A stretch of DNA of 64,000 nucleotides from Ardenticatenaceae bacterium (GCA_030065875.1 JASJCR010000009.1:1-64000); one strand, 5' to 3'. Shown: positions 8,867-17,834, counted from the stretch's first letter. Program-made: numbers and translations. The notes: generated by a model from the letters alone, not told the origin.

Positions 8867-10573
8867 CTACTGCCGTTCTTCTTCTGTAGGAGGTGGGGTT
8901 GGCAAAGCGGTGGCCGGTTCAGCCAAACCGGCGCCATAGGGTGCCCAGGATGGGTTGCTGGCTACCGCCTCATCATCGGCCAAGGATGAAACCTGATTGG
9001 TTTCCAGATTAAGCAGATAGAGATCATCTTCAAAAACAAAGGAAACCCCTAAACCGTCCCCCTGCCAGGCCAGAAAATCCGCCTGTCTGGGAAACGCGGT
9101 ATTTTCACCGGGTGGTGGGAAAATTTGGCGGGCGTTGCTTCCGTCGCTGTCCATCAGCCACAGGGTGTAGCCGCTTTGCAGGCTGGCAAAGGGTTCAAGG
9201 GCGCGCAAAAAGGCGATTTCTCCCTGTGGGGATGGGGCGGCCGCCCAATGAGGATGGCTCCAGATCCCTACATCTGCTGCCAGCTGGCCGCTGACGGCCG
9301 TTTGCGTATCGACAATCCAGGTATCAAAGTCGAGATCTGCGGTTGACTCACTGGTGTGAGCGGTAAACGCCAGATAGCGTCCTTCCGGTGACCAGGTAAT
9401 CACCGGTACCCAGACCCAATCGGCGCGCGTATCATACTCGCGAAAGCGCACCAATGTTTCACGCGGGACAAAGGAGGCGGTATCTCCTCCCTCAGGTTCT
9501 GGCTGCTCGATAAGCACATCCAGGAGGCGTAAATCAATGACGCCCACCTCATCGGCAAAGCTGTACCCGATCGCTGTACCGTCGGGGGACCAGGCGTAAT
9601 TTCCACCCCACCAACCATAGGTGGCCGGATAAGAATCAACAAGCTGGCGCGGTTCAAAATCAGCCTCCTCATTGCGGAGTACGGTTCCAACCCAGAGATC
9701 GTTGTTGGCTTCCCAACCGGGCGGCAGGGTGGTTGGTTTGCCGGTTGAGTAGGCGATTTGCTGGGCATTGGCCCGGTCCGGATTCCAGGCGGCCCACAGC
9801 ACGTTGCTGATGCCCAACGGTCGCGGTTCCGCCCCGGGAACGGTTTCGATGACCCACAGGTTATTAAAATCGGCGGTGTCAGTGGCCACGCGAGAGAAAA
9901 GGAGGTGGCTGCCGGATGGGGAAAGAGCAAAAATTCGCCGATCGAGCGGCCCGCCAACATCAAGCGGCTCCGGAAAACTGTTCGAACCACGCAGCAGCGT
10001 AGGGGTGTTGCCGTTGATGTAGGCGATCATACCGCTGAAGGCCGCCAGGTCTGAGTTTGCCAATCCCAACCCTACCATGACAATTTCATCCTGGCTTTCT
10101 TCAATGGTGGTTATCTGGGTCGTCCGTCTTTCCGCCTCAATGCCGTCTCGATAAACGATGCGGACGGTAATTTGTTCCAGGCCGGCCTGCCCGGCTTGAA
10201 TGATGCGTGGCGGATCATTTTCATCCATCGCCTCATTGCGCACAATTTTGCGTTCAAACGGCACGCTGCGATCGATTGTTTCCACACTTTCGGTGATGCG
10301 CGTGATGCGGATCGCCAGGTCTGGCGTGATGGGGGTAAAGAGGGGGGGATTGACCTCATCTGTGGCGCCCAGCGTGACGTCAAGCGCGGCCAACGCGTCT
10401 CGCACGGTAGCGGCCGATGTTTGTTGCTCAATCGTGGTGCCGTCTACCGTGATGGTGACCGTGTTGGCGGTGGGCTGGAACTGCTCAGGTTCACCCTGAC
10501 ATCCGACAAATAGGGGGATCAGGGTGATTAATAGGCCAAGTCGAGTGAAAAGCTTCAAGGGTGCTTCAGACAA
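8867..10573 (-). CDS. Lipoprotein with DUF348-like, G5 and TolB-like propeller domains
   Basis: 568 aa. A signal peptide with lipobox LFVGC puts it on the outer face of the membrane. Residues about 35-85 (VTITVDGTTIEQQTSAATVRDALAALDV) match the DUF348 ubiquitin-like fold. Residues about 95-165 (SVPFERKIVRNEAMDENDP to VRIVYRDGIEAERR) match a G5 domain, known from cell-wall-associated proteins such as YabE/Rpf. The remainder has repeated W-S-P-[DE]-G motifs (YAWSPDGTAIGYSF, ITWSPEGRYLAFT) of a PD40/TolB beta-propeller. The start is TTG: either 10573 or the TTG at 10558, which gives the neater MKLFTRLGLL signal. Likely co-transcribed with the gene ending at 10580. Function unknown; cell-wall or polysaccharide binding is inferred from the domains. 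Confidence 0.78.
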   Translation of the reverse strand: MSEAPLKLFTRLGLLITLIPLFVGCQGEPEQFQPTANTVTITVDGTTIEQQTSAATVRDALAALDVTLGATDEVNPPLFTPITPDLAIRITRITESVETIDRSVPFERKIVRNEAMDENDPPRIIQAGQAGLEQITVRIVYRDGIEAERRTTQITTIEESQDEIVMVGLGLANSDLAAFSGMIAYINGNTPTLLRGSNSFPEPLDVGGPLDRRIFALSPSGSHLLFSRVATDTADFNNLWVIETVPGAEPRPLGISNVLWAAWNPDRANAQQIAYSTGKPTTLPPGWEANNDLWVGTVLRNEEADFEPRQLVDSYPATYGWWGGNYAWSPDGTAIGYSFADEVGVIDLRLLDVLIEQPEPEGGDTASFVPRETLVRFREYDTRADWVWVPVITWSPEGRYLAFTAHTSESTADLDFDTWIVDTQTAVSGQLAADVGIWSHPHWAAAPSPQGEIAFLRALEPFASLQSGYTLWLMDSDGSNARQIFPPPGENTAFPRQADFLAWQGDGLGVSFVFEDDLYLLNLETNQVSSLADDEAVASNPSWAPYGAGLAEPATALPTPPPTEEERQ

Positions 10574-10579
10574 AAGGGG

Positions 10580-11026
10580 CTATGCCTCTTGCCACATCTT
10601 GCTAATTTCCGGGGCCAAATCATCCCGGACGGCGCTGCTGACATTTTCATCAATTAACGCCTTTAATCCACCAAAGACCGCCTGCACCGGATAGCGGGCA
10701 AAGTCCGGATCACTGGTGGATCGACTGCGTCGGGCGACGCGGTTGTTAAACTCACGGGCGGCCATGTTGGTATCCCGAAAGTGAGCCACCCAGAACACGC
10801 CGTTTAAGCTCTTTTGTAAAGGTTCCGGCAGTGCCTTGCCCAGCTGTTTTTTTACCCGGCCGCTGAGGTTGACACCCAGCATATTTAGCGTGCCAACACT
10901 CCAAAGATCGGCGTGTTCAACTGTCCGCAGGTGGCCGTGTTCCATGACATATTGATAAAAATCATCAACTGATTGAACCTGTTTTTTTTGCAATTTTTCT
11001 TTAATCATTAAATCTTTGCCATTCAA
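10580..11026 (-). CDS. Hypothetical protein
   Basis: 148 aa, not recognised. Predicted soluble and mostly helical, with no signal peptide (YQYVMEHGHLRTVEHADLWS near the N-terminus, PEISKMWQEA at the end). The first possible start is TTG at 11026; an ATG at 11008 would give 142 aa. It sits 6 bp upstream of the lipoprotein gene on the same strand and is divergent from rplY. Confidence 0.6.
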   Translation of the reverse strand: MNGKDLMIKEKLQKKQVQSVDDFYQYVMEHGHLRTVEHADLWSVGTLNMLGVNLSGRVKKQLGKALPEPLQKSLNGVFWVAHFRDTNMAAREFNNRVARRSRSTSDPDFARYPVQAVFGGLKALIDENVSSAVRDDLAPEISKMWQEA

Positions 11027-11043
11027 AAGAAATCAGATATACT
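11016..11043 (+). promoter_or_regulatory. Probable promoter of rplY
   Basis: TTGCCA (11016-11021), 16-bp spacer, TATACT (11038-11043). Both boxes differ from the sigma-70 consensus by one base. It would overlap the start of the divergent hypothetical gene and give a 5' leader of about 230 nt before rplY. Confidence 0.4.
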
Positions 11044-11281
11044 ACTTATTCGGTTGATTTATTGACCAATCAACACTATGGCTTAACAGCAAAACGATTT
11101 TACACGAAAATAAAAATTTGTGTCGCAATTCGGCACAAAAACTTTACAGGCCCCGCTGGTAAATTCATCAGAAGGGGTTCTTTGTTGTTTAGGAACAGGC
11201 AACTTTATTTTGTAAATTTTTCCGCACAAATTGCGGCGGTGCCTTTACTTGCGCATCTGTTTTTTAAGGAAGGTTGACGTT
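11044..11281 (+). other. Long untranslated leader ahead of rplY
   Basis: This AT-rich stretch has no convincing gene: the frames through it look random and lack ribosome binding sites. If the promoter at 11016 is right it is transcribed as the rplY leader. No terminator-antiterminator pair or known riboswitch was recognised in it. Confidence 0.3.
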
Positions 11282-11926
11282 ATGGCAAACGAAATTGTAA
11301 TTGAGGCCGAACCGCGGACTCTAATCGGCAAAAAAGTGAAAAAGCTTCGCCGTCAGGGCATTACCCCGGCGATTATTTACGGTGGTGAGGAACCGATTTC
11401 GATTCAGGTAGATACCCTGACAACGTTCCTGACATTGCGCGATGCAGACGCCAATGATATTTTGACCATCGATGTAGCAGGCAAAAAGCACAAGGTGATC
11501 ACGCGTGATATTCAGCGCCACGTCACCCGTGGCGACCTGGTCCACGTCGATTTTCAGGAAGTCACGAGCGATACCGTTATTCGTACGGAAGCGGCTATTG
11601 TGACCGTTGGCCAATCCGCTCCGGAAGCGGAAGGATTGGGAACCACCAGCCAGCTGCTCTTTGCGGTTGAAATTGAGGCCTCGGCCGATGCCCTTATTTC
11701 TGAGATCGAAGTCGACCTCACGCAAATTGTAACAACGGAAGATCAGATCATGGTTTCTGATCTGGTTGTACCGCAGGGCGTGACCATTCTTACCGCAGAT
11801 GATATCCCCGTGGCTAAATTCGACTTTGAGCGCGTGGCTGAAGAGGAAGAAGAAGGGGAAATCGAAGAAGGGATTGAACCAGAAGTTATCGGTGCCGTGG
11901 ACGAAGATGAGTCAGAATCAGTTTAG
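11282..11926 (+). CDS. rplY: 50S ribosomal protein bL25, long CTC form
   Basis: 214 aa. The N-terminal 5S-rRNA-binding domain (RTLIGKKVKKLRRQGITPAIIYGG, of which KKLRRQGITPAIIYGG is the family signature) is followed by the TL5/CTC C-terminal domain (DLTQIVTTEDQIMVSDLVVP) and an acidic Glu-rich tail. It binds 5S rRNA in the large subunit; the long form is also called general stress protein Ctc. The start at 11282 is chosen over an in-frame ATG at 11231 because AAGGAAGG lies just upstream and MANEIVIEAE is the usual N-terminus. Confidence 0.93.
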   Translation: MANEIVIEAEPRTLIGKKVKKLRRQGITPAIIYGGEEPISIQVDTLTTFLTLRDADANDILTIDVAGKKHKVITRDIQRHVTRGDLVHVDFQEVTSDTVIRTEAAIVTVGQSAPEAEGLGTTSQLLFAVEIEASADALISEIEVDLTQIVTTEDQIMVSDLVVPQGVTILTADDIPVAKFDFERVAEEEEEGEIEEGIEPEVIGAVDEDESESV

Positions 11927-12005
11927 TTGATTGACCGGGTTTTAAACCCGCCCCTTCGTTTTATATCAAAAAAAGTAAATATCATTTTACACGCAAATCA
12001 AAATC

Positions 12006-12040
12006 AGCTCCTGATGGAAAATCTGTCGGGAGCTTTTTTG
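12006..12040 (+). terminator. Rho-independent terminator after rplY
   Basis: AGCTCC and GGAGCT arms flank a 17-nt loop region and are followed at once by TTTTTTG. The shorter hairpin GGGTTTTAAACCC at 11938-11950 lies just upstream. Confidence 0.75.
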
Positions 12041-12041
12041 T

Positions 12042-12047
12042 TAAAAT
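12042..12047 (+). promoter_or_regulatory. Candidate -10 box of the GT39 gene (leaderless)
   Basis: TAAAAT lies between the rplY terminator and the ATG at 12054, only 6 nt away, and no ribosome binding site is present. This suggests a leaderless transcript. No clear -35 box, so support is weak. Confidence 0.3.
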
Positions 12048-12053
12048 TAGATC

Positions 12054-14009
12054 ATGAGCAATCAGTCAGCTCAGCGGATACTCAACCTTTTAATATCCCT
12101 CATCATTTTAATATTTGCTTTCTGGCTGCGTACCAGCGGCCTGGCCTGGGATCATCTGAGGCATTATCATCCTGATGAGCGGTACATTTCCTGGGTTGCC
12201 TCCTCAATTGAATTTACCGGCCATGAGAATTGGTCCGACTTGTTAAACCCACAAACCTCTCGCTTTAATCCTTATTATTGGCCAAAGGGGCAAACAACGG
12301 AGGGGATTGTGGTGCCCTTTGACCAAAATCGGAATTTTGCCTACGGTCATCTGCCGCTTTATTTGGGGGTTGGCTTAACGCGCCTGCTGGAACAACTTGC
12401 CATTCCCTGGGAAAGCCTGCCTATGCCGAACGAACCGCTGGAATTTGATTATTTGACCGTTGCCAGCCGTTTTTTGACCGCCCTTTTTGATATGGGATCG
12501 ATCGTCCTGTTATTTTTGATCGGCCGTCGCCTGTTTTCCCCTCTGGTGGGTGGATTTGCGGCCGCGCTGTTGGCGGTCACGGTCATGCACATTCAACTGT
12601 CCCATTTTTTTATATCGGATACCTACCTGACGTTTTTTATCGTTTTAACGGTGGACGGGTTGACCCGGGCGTGTCTGGCTTCAAGCCCCGGGGCTCAAAA
12701 AAGAGCGCTGGCGGTCGGGGCGATCGCGGCCGGGATGGCGATCGGATCAAAATTTAGCGCCGTACTTCTTGGCCTGCCGATTTTGATCACCTTGATCTTC
12801 CTCTATCAAAGGCGGTTTTGGCGGCCGGCTTTGGGAGTGGCATCGTTGACCCTGGTGGCTTTTGCTTTGACCAATCCGTTTGCCGTGCTTGATTTTTCCT
12901 GCCCACCAGAGGATGCACAAATTGCCGGTCAACCGCTGGTCATTACCCACTGCTACCTGCAAAATATCGCCCGCGAAAGCGCGATGGTTCGGGGTAGTGA
13001 AGCGTTTCCTTTTACCCGTCAGTATGACAACACGACCGCCATTGTTTATCCGATCGTCAACCAGCTGCGATGGGGGATGGGGTGGCCGATGGGGCTGATC
13101 GCCTTTGCCGGTTTTGCCGTCATCATGGGGACCTATGCCGTTGATGGCCTGCGTCATTGGCGAGAAAGGAAGGTCGACAAAAAATGGGTGGCGGCCGGGG
13201 TGATCTTAACCTGGGTCATCCCCTACTTTTTCCTGACGACCACCTTCCAGGTCAAATTTATGCGCTATTTGCAGCCGGTGACTCCTTTTTTGCTGCTGTT
13301 TGGGTCGTGGCTGCTCCTGGAAGCCCTGCCTCTACGCTGGCGAACGGGGGGGAAAATCGCGGCTGTCATCGTGTGGGTGATGACCGCCCTGTACGCCCTC
13401 GCTTTTACCGGCATCTACCGTCAGCCACATCCCTGGCAGGCGCTTTCCATCTGGGTATACGAGCAGATTCCCGCTGGCGAGACGATCGCCATCGAATTAT
13501 GGGATGAAACTTTGCCCAGCAACTTGTCGCAGCAAAATAAAGCGTGGGTGAGGTCGTCTTACCAGATGGTGGAGCTCAACTGGCTTTCCCGGGCTTATGC
13601 CGCAGATGATGAGAGGAAATTGCGGAGAAACCTGGAGAATTTAGCCGCGGCCGATTATTGGATCGTGGCTTCAAACCGGAATTACGGCGTGGTTTCCCGG
13701 CTGCCGGAGGCGTATCCCATCACCCATCAGGTATATGAGAAGCTGTTTCGAGGAGATTTGGGATATGTCCCCGTTTATGTCGGTGATCGGCCGTTGAGCC
13801 TTGGTCCCGTTCAGCTTACCCCTAACCGGTTTGCCACAGCAGGATTAGAGCCGCCTGAATTTGTCGCGGAACATCTTTCGCAGACCGGCCGTTTAATCGG
13901 ACCTGCAGCGGACGAAAGTTTTACCGTTTACGATCAGCCGCTGGTTATCGTTTTTTTTAATCAGGAGCGATTGTCAGCAGAGGAATTGCAGCGCCTTTTT
14001 ATCCCATAA
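12054..14009 (+). CDS. GT39-type glycosyltransferase (protein or lipid mannosyltransferase-like), membrane
   Basis: 651 aa. The first periplasmic loop after TM1 carries HYHPDERYISW (residues about 37-48), the acidic D-E motif that marks the GT39/ArnT/PMT fold. About ten further hydrophobic segments follow, then a soluble C-terminal domain of about 170 residues. These enzymes use polyprenyl-phosphate sugars to glycosylate proteins or lipids on the outer face of the membrane. The acceptor is unknown. It is separated from rplY by a terminator and from the next gene by its own stop and promoter, so it is probably monocistronic. Confidence 0.82.
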   Translation: MSNQSAQRILNLLISLIILIFAFWLRTSGLAWDHLRHYHPDERYISWVASSIEFTGHENWSDLLNPQTSRFNPYYWPKGQTTEGIVVPFDQNRNFAYGHLPLYLGVGLTRLLEQLAIPWESLPMPNEPLEFDYLTVASRFLTALFDMGSIVLLFLIGRRLFSPLVGGFAAALLAVTVMHIQLSHFFISDTYLTFFIVLTVDGLTRACLASSPGAQKRALAVGAIAAGMAIGSKFSAVLLGLPILITLIFLYQRRFWRPALGVASLTLVAFALTNPFAVLDFSCPPEDAQIAGQPLVITHCYLQNIARESAMVRGSEAFPFTRQYDNTTAIVYPIVNQLRWGMGWPMGLIAFAGFAVIMGTYAVDGLRHWRERKVDKKWVAAGVILTWVIPYFFLTTTFQVKFMRYLQPVTPFLLLFGSWLLLEALPLRWRTGGKIAAVIVWVMTALYALAFTGIYRQPHPWQALSIWVYEQIPAGETIAIELWDETLPSNLSQQNKAWVRSSYQMVELNWLSRAYAADDERKLRRNLENLAAADYWIVASNRNYGVVSRLPEAYPITHQVYEKLFRGDLGYVPVYVGDRPLSLGPVQLTPNRFATAGLEPPEFVAEHLSQTGRLIGPAADESFTVYDQPLVIVFFNQERLSAEELQRLFIP

Positions 14010-14021
14010 ATCGGGTGCAAG

Positions 14022-14050
14022 TTGCGTTGCCCAAAACAGCACTATATACT
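14022..14050 (+). promoter_or_regulatory. Probable promoter of the YtxH operon
   Basis: TTGCGT, 17-bp spacer, TATACT at 14045-14050. The -10 is near consensus, the -35 poor. It lies 23 bp upstream of the ATG at 14074. Confidence 0.4.
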
Positions 14051-14073
14051 TCACAAATAGGGTAGAGCAAGAG

Positions 14074-14529
14074 ATGAGTATGGATGTTGTACAGGGCCAA
14101 TCAGCCATTCAACCACCCCCACAAGACCCCATGATACCAAAGTGGGCGGCAACAGCTTTAATTGTTGGAGCGGTTGTTTTGGTGCTGGCCGCAGCAGGCG
14201 GCATTTTCTGGTTCGCCCTGACCTTTCCAGAACAAATAGAAGCGGTCCGTGATGTTTTCATTATGGTGTTCGCTTTGGTGGCATGTGTTTCTTTGATTGT
14301 CATGGTCATGCTGCTTGTAGCCGTTATCCGCCTGATCAACATGCTTGAATTTGAAATCAAGCCGATACTGGAAAAAACCAATCAGACGGTGACGACCCTG
14401 CGAGCGACGACTACTTTTGTGTCCAACAACGTCGTACAGCCGGCTATCAAGGTGAACAGCTACTTCTCCGGCATTGTCCGTGGTTTTCGCGTGTTGTTTG
14501 GCAACCCAAAAAATAATTTGCCCCGTTAG
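14074..14529 (+). CDS. Hypothetical membrane protein, partner of YtxH protein
   Basis: 151 aa. Two strong hydrophobic segments (AATALIVGAVVLVLAAAGGI and VFIMVFALVACVSLIVMVML) are followed by a helical, DUF948-like stretch (KPILEKTNQTVTTLRATTTF). It resembles small proteins often encoded next to YtxH proteins and thought to act at the membrane under stress; its biochemical role is unknown. It is followed 31 bp later by the YtxH gene, with which it forms a short operon closed by a terminator. Confidence 0.7.
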   Translation: MSMDVVQGQSAIQPPPQDPMIPKWAATALIVGAVVLVLAAAGGIFWFALTFPEQIEAVRDVFIMVFALVACVSLIVMVMLLVAVIRLINMLEFEIKPILEKTNQTVTTLRATTTFVSNNVVQPAIKVNSYFSGIVRGFRVLFGNPKNNLPR

Positions 14530-14560
14530 ACCCCATTCAAACGATTGAGGGGAGGAAAAG

Positions 14561-14881
14561 ATGAGTGATCAAAACAGTGGAGATTTTGGCGCATTTTTAG
14601 CCGGTTTTGTCATTGGCAGTTTAGTCGGTGCGGCCGTGGCTTTGATTTTGGCACCCCGCTCCGGCTCGGAAATTCGGTCTCAGCTGATGGAGCGGGGGGA
14701 AGAGCTTCGCAGCCGGGCAAGAGAATACGGGGGTGAGTATTTTACTCAAACCGGTAACCGCGTTGACAGCGTTTCAACCGATTCTCGCGAGCAGGTCCGC
14801 ATTGTCCTTGATGATGGTCTTGGAAAGAGCGAAGGTCATTCTTCAGAAGACGCCACATCCGAAACCGGAGACAGCAGTTGA
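14561..14881 (+). CDS. YtxH domain protein
   Basis: 106 aa. FLAGFVIGSLVGAAVALILA followed by PRSGSEIRSQL is the YtxH / gas-vesicle-like signature: one Gly-rich membrane helix and then a charged helix. The tail is acidic and low-complexity. Family members are general-stress membrane proteins of unknown mechanism. GAGGGGAGGAAAAG gives a strong ribosome binding site before ATG 14561. Confidence 0.85.
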   Translation: MSDQNSGDFGAFLAGFVIGSLVGAAVALILAPRSGSEIRSQLMERGEELRSRAREYGGEYFTQTGNRVDSVSTDSREQVRIVLDDGLGKSEGHSSEDATSETGDSS

Positions 14882-14917
14882 AATTTTTCCCGCGAAAAAT
14901 GAAAACTTTAGATCGAC

Positions 14918-14955
14918 AAGGCGTCCTCGAAAGAGTAGACGCCTTTTGTTTTTTA
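14918..14955 (+). terminator. Rho-independent terminator of the YtxH operon
   Basis: AAGGCGTC and GACGCCTT form an 8-bp stem around a 12-nt loop, followed by TTGTTTTTTA. It ends 21 bp before the RelA/SpoT start codon. Confidence 0.8.
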
Positions 14956-14975
14956 TTGCCACAGATGCTTAAGAG

Positions 14976-17222
14976 ATGAATGATATCAACAAAAGCGGCC
15001 GGATCGATTTGCCATCGTTAGAGCAGGTTCTGGCCATTCTGCCCCAACCCACACCAAAAAATTTGATCAGACGGGTGCAAGATGCCCATCAATTTGCGGA
15101 GGAAATGCACGGAAATAATCGTCGGAATTCCGGCGAGCTTTACATTGAGCATGACCGAGCCGTGGCCCGAGCGGTGGGAGAGATCGGCATCGATATCAAC
15201 ACCACAACGGCCGGTATGCTGCACGACAGCCTGGTGGTCCCCCTGCTTGAATCGGATAAGGCTACGCGGGAGCTGACCGAGCGTTTTGGGAATGATGTCA
15301 TTCATATTTTACAGGGATTAAATCGCATCATGCCCTATTCAATGGGGCAGGAATCGGAAAATGCCACCCAGCTGGAGAAGCTGCGCCGGGCGATCCTGCA
15401 CGCGATTGACGACGATATTCGTATTTTGCTGGTGCGTATGGGAGACAGCGTCGAGGATTTACTAGTCGCTAATTCACTGCCAGATGCCCAAAGATTGGCC
15501 ATCGCCCGGGAGGCCAGCCAGATTTATGCCCCAATCGCCAACCGTCTGGGAATTTGGAGCATGAAATGGCGGCTTGAGGATGAATCATTTCGTCATTTGC
15601 GGCCGGAAATTTACGACGAGCTTTCACACCAGCTGGCTGAACAGCGGCAGCAGCTGGACGAGAAATTTAATGCTCGAGTACGACAGCTGCAGGGAAAATT
15701 AGAAGAACAAAACATCAAAGCAACCGTCAAAGGGCGCACGAAACACATATTTTCAATCTATAAGAAGATGAAGCGCAAAGGGATTCCCTTTGAAGAAATT
15801 TACGATTTAAGGGCGATGCGCATCATTTTGGAAGACAACGATATCACCCGCTGTTATCAGGTCCTTGGCGTGGTTCATCACATGTGGCTGCCGATTCCGG
15901 AAGAGTTTGATGATTACATCGCCAACCCAAAACCGAACGGATACCAATCGCTTCACACCGCCGTTTACGATGAAGCTGGTGATGTTTTGGAAGTTCAAAT
16001 CCGCACGCGGGCCATGGACGACAGTGCGGAACGGGGTATTGCGGCGCATTGGGCTTATAAAGAGGGGGGGAAACCCAGCAGCGAGCTGACCAAGCGGGTG
16101 GCCTGGCTGCGTCAACTGCTCATCGATATTCGGGATGAAGGGGATCCGGACGTGCCGGCCGATCAGCGGATGATCAATATCGATGATTTAAGCAAGCGAA
16201 TCTACGTTTTTACCCCCCAACGGGATTTAATTGAGCTGCCGGATGGGGGAACCCCGATTGATTTTGCCTATCAAATCCATACCGAAGTTGGTCATCGCTG
16301 CCGTGGAGCGAAAGTCAACGGCAAGATGGTCCCCTTGAATTATCAGCTGCGGCCAGGAGACACGGTCAGCATCATCACCTCGAAGCGGGGCGGCCCCAGT
16401 CGCGATTGGATGAGTGAGACGGCCGGTTATACCAAAAGCGCCAAGACCCGCAGCAAGGTTCGACAATGGTTTCGGGTGCACGATCGGGACGAAAATATTT
16501 TGCGGGGGATGGACCTGGTTGAGCGCGAAATAAAGCGCCAGAAAATGCAGCGCTTTTTATCGATTGAGGATTTACGAGAATTTTTCAAAGAAAAGAGTGA
16601 TGAAGATTTACTGGCAAAAGTCGGGTTTGGGGATGTGCAGTACAGCCAGGTGACCGGAGCGATAACGCTGCTGGGCAACAAACACCTGGCCGCAGAGAAA
16701 GTGGAAGAAAAAACTGAAGAGGAACCGCCCCCTCCACCCCCTCGGGCCAAAGGCCGTAAGCGTAAGACCCGGCTGGAAATTCAGGGGTTATCCGGTTTGC
16801 AACACCGAATTGCCAACTGCTGTATGCCGATTCCCCCAGAGCCGATTGTGGGCTTTATTACACGCGGCCGTGGGGTCACGGTTCACAAGAGAGATTGTCC
16901 TCAATTTTTGAAGAAAATTTCAGATGAGCCGGAACGGATTATTGAAGTTTCGTGGAATCAGGATGCGGAAGATGAGGGGCACGAGGTCCCGCTGCAGGTT
17001 ACCGCGTACCGGCGGTCCGCCCTGTCGGAAGATATCGCGACGCTGGTCAGCGGCCGGAAGATTACCCTTAAACGCAACAAGAGCAGCACCAACAAGCGGG
17101 GTGTGACTACGGTGCATCTTATCGTTCATGTTGAAACGAGTGATGACCTTGAATGGTTGATGGGCAAGCTGCGGACGATGGCCAACGTCATGGAGGTCAG
17201 ACGGCAGCGGTGGAAAGGTTAA
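14976..17222 (+). CDS. relA: RelA/SpoT homologue, predicted (p)ppGpp synthetase with inactive hydrolase domain
   Basis: 748 aa, full RSH layout: pseudo-HD domain (about 30-200), synthetase (about 240-370), TGS (about 395-460), zinc-finger CxxH...CC region near 600 and ACT (about 670-748). In the HD domain H59 and H83-D84 are kept, but the HDxxED motif reads HDSLVV (both acids lost) and the later DRLHN reads DSVED. The synthetase keeps GRTKHIFSIYKKM, NPKPNGYQSLHTAV and EVQIRT. Its switch motif is EFDD (about 309-312), the ExDD form known from synthetase-only RelA rather than the RxKD of bifunctional Rel. It therefore most likely makes (p)ppGpp on stalled ribosomes but cannot degrade it. A separate hydrolase should exist elsewhere in the genome. 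Confidence 0.88.
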   Translation: MNDINKSGRIDLPSLEQVLAILPQPTPKNLIRRVQDAHQFAEEMHGNNRRNSGELYIEHDRAVARAVGEIGIDINTTTAGMLHDSLVVPLLESDKATRELTERFGNDVIHILQGLNRIMPYSMGQESENATQLEKLRRAILHAIDDDIRILLVRMGDSVEDLLVANSLPDAQRLAIAREASQIYAPIANRLGIWSMKWRLEDESFRHLRPEIYDELSHQLAEQRQQLDEKFNARVRQLQGKLEEQNIKATVKGRTKHIFSIYKKMKRKGIPFEEIYDLRAMRIILEDNDITRCYQVLGVVHHMWLPIPEEFDDYIANPKPNGYQSLHTAVYDEAGDVLEVQIRTRAMDDSAERGIAAHWAYKEGGKPSSELTKRVAWLRQLLIDIRDEGDPDVPADQRMINIDDLSKRIYVFTPQRDLIELPDGGTPIDFAYQIHTEVGHRCRGAKVNGKMVPLNYQLRPGDTVSIITSKRGGPSRDWMSETAGYTKSAKTRSKVRQWFRVHDRDENILRGMDLVEREIKRQKMQRFLSIEDLREFFKEKSDEDLLAKVGFGDVQYSQVTGAITLLGNKHLAAEKVEEKTEEEPPPPPPRAKGRKRKTRLEIQGLSGLQHRIANCCMPIPPEPIVGFITRGRGVTVHKRDCPQFLKKISDEPERIIEVSWNQDAEDEGHEVPLQVTAYRRSALSEDIATLVSGRKITLKRNKSSTNKRGVTTVHLIVHVETSDDLEWLMGKLRTMANVMEVRRQRWKG

Positions 17223-17232
17223 AAATGACCTG

Positions 17233-17261
17233 TGGACAGGGATAAATGATAGTGTTATATT
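17233..17261 (+). promoter_or_regulatory. Probable promoter of the MarR gene
   Basis: TGGACA, exact 17-bp spacer, TATATT; each box has one mismatch to consensus. It lies 29 bp upstream of the ATG at 17291. Confidence 0.55.
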
Positions 17262-17290
17262 AAGAGAACCGTTGCGCTATCAACCAATTA

Positions 17291-17767
17291 ATGTCAGCTA
17301 ACCCTCTTATGGAAAAAAACATAGATGAAGCCGTATATGATGCCATCAAGGAGCTTTTTTTTCTTGTTGATGATGGTGATCGCCGGCTGTTTGCCAGATA
17401 CAATTTGACCGTTCCCCGTTTTTACGCCCTCAAGCATATTTTTGACTCACCAGGCTTATCTCCGGTGCAGTTGAGTGAGCGGATGTTTTGCGACAAAAGC
17501 AACATCACCCGTTTATTAAAAGGATTAGAGTCTGAAGGATTTGTGACGCGAGTTAAACACGAGCACGATCGCCGCTCCGTCCGTTTGTTTTTAACCGAGC
17601 GTGGTGAAGGGCGCTGTCAGGAAGCCGCCCACGCCCATCAGCAGTACAACGCCCTACGCTTCCGTTTTGTGGCTGATCAGATCGAACCAACCGAGCTGGT
17701 CGATCTATTTGAATTTTTGCGAAACGGTCTCACAGAAAGCCTGCATCAAGTTGACCCGGTTTCTTAA
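17291..17767 (+). CDS. MarR family transcriptional regulator
   Basis: 158 aa. The winged helix-turn-helix runs from PRFYALKHI through LSPVQLSERMFCDKSNITRL to the wing HDRRSVRLFLTERG, the classic MarR DxR wing. It binds DNA as a dimer, usually near its own promoter. It is followed by the divergence-free LacI gene 111 bp on, but that gene has its own promoter, so a link to sugar metabolism is not implied. The ATG at 17291 fits the family N-terminus; a second ATG at 17309 is possible. Confidence 0.88.
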   Translation: MSANPLMEKNIDEAVYDAIKELFFLVDDGDRRLFARYNLTVPRFYALKHIFDSPGLSPVQLSERMFCDKSNITRLLKGLESEGFVTRVKHEHDRRSVRLFLTERGEGRCQEAAHAHQQYNALRFRFVADQIEPTELVDLFEFLRNGLTESLHQVDPVS

Positions 17768-17805
17768 AAACACCCCTCAATTTTGAAAATTGGTTGGAAA
17801 TATTG

Positions 17806-17834
17806 TTGACATGTCAATTAGATTTGCATATAAT
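17806..17834 (+). promoter_or_regulatory. Consensus sigma-70 promoter of the alpha-glucan cluster
   Basis: TTGACA (17806-17811), exact 17-bp spacer, TATAAT (17829-17834): a perfect match in all 12 positions. Such a strong promoter normally needs a repressor, and a palindromic operator overlaps its -10 box. Confidence 0.85.

Noticed and set aside
11062-11277. 71-aa ORF before rplY
   Set aside because: No ribosome binding site, atypical composition, and it overlaps the rplY translation signal; treated as leader DNA.
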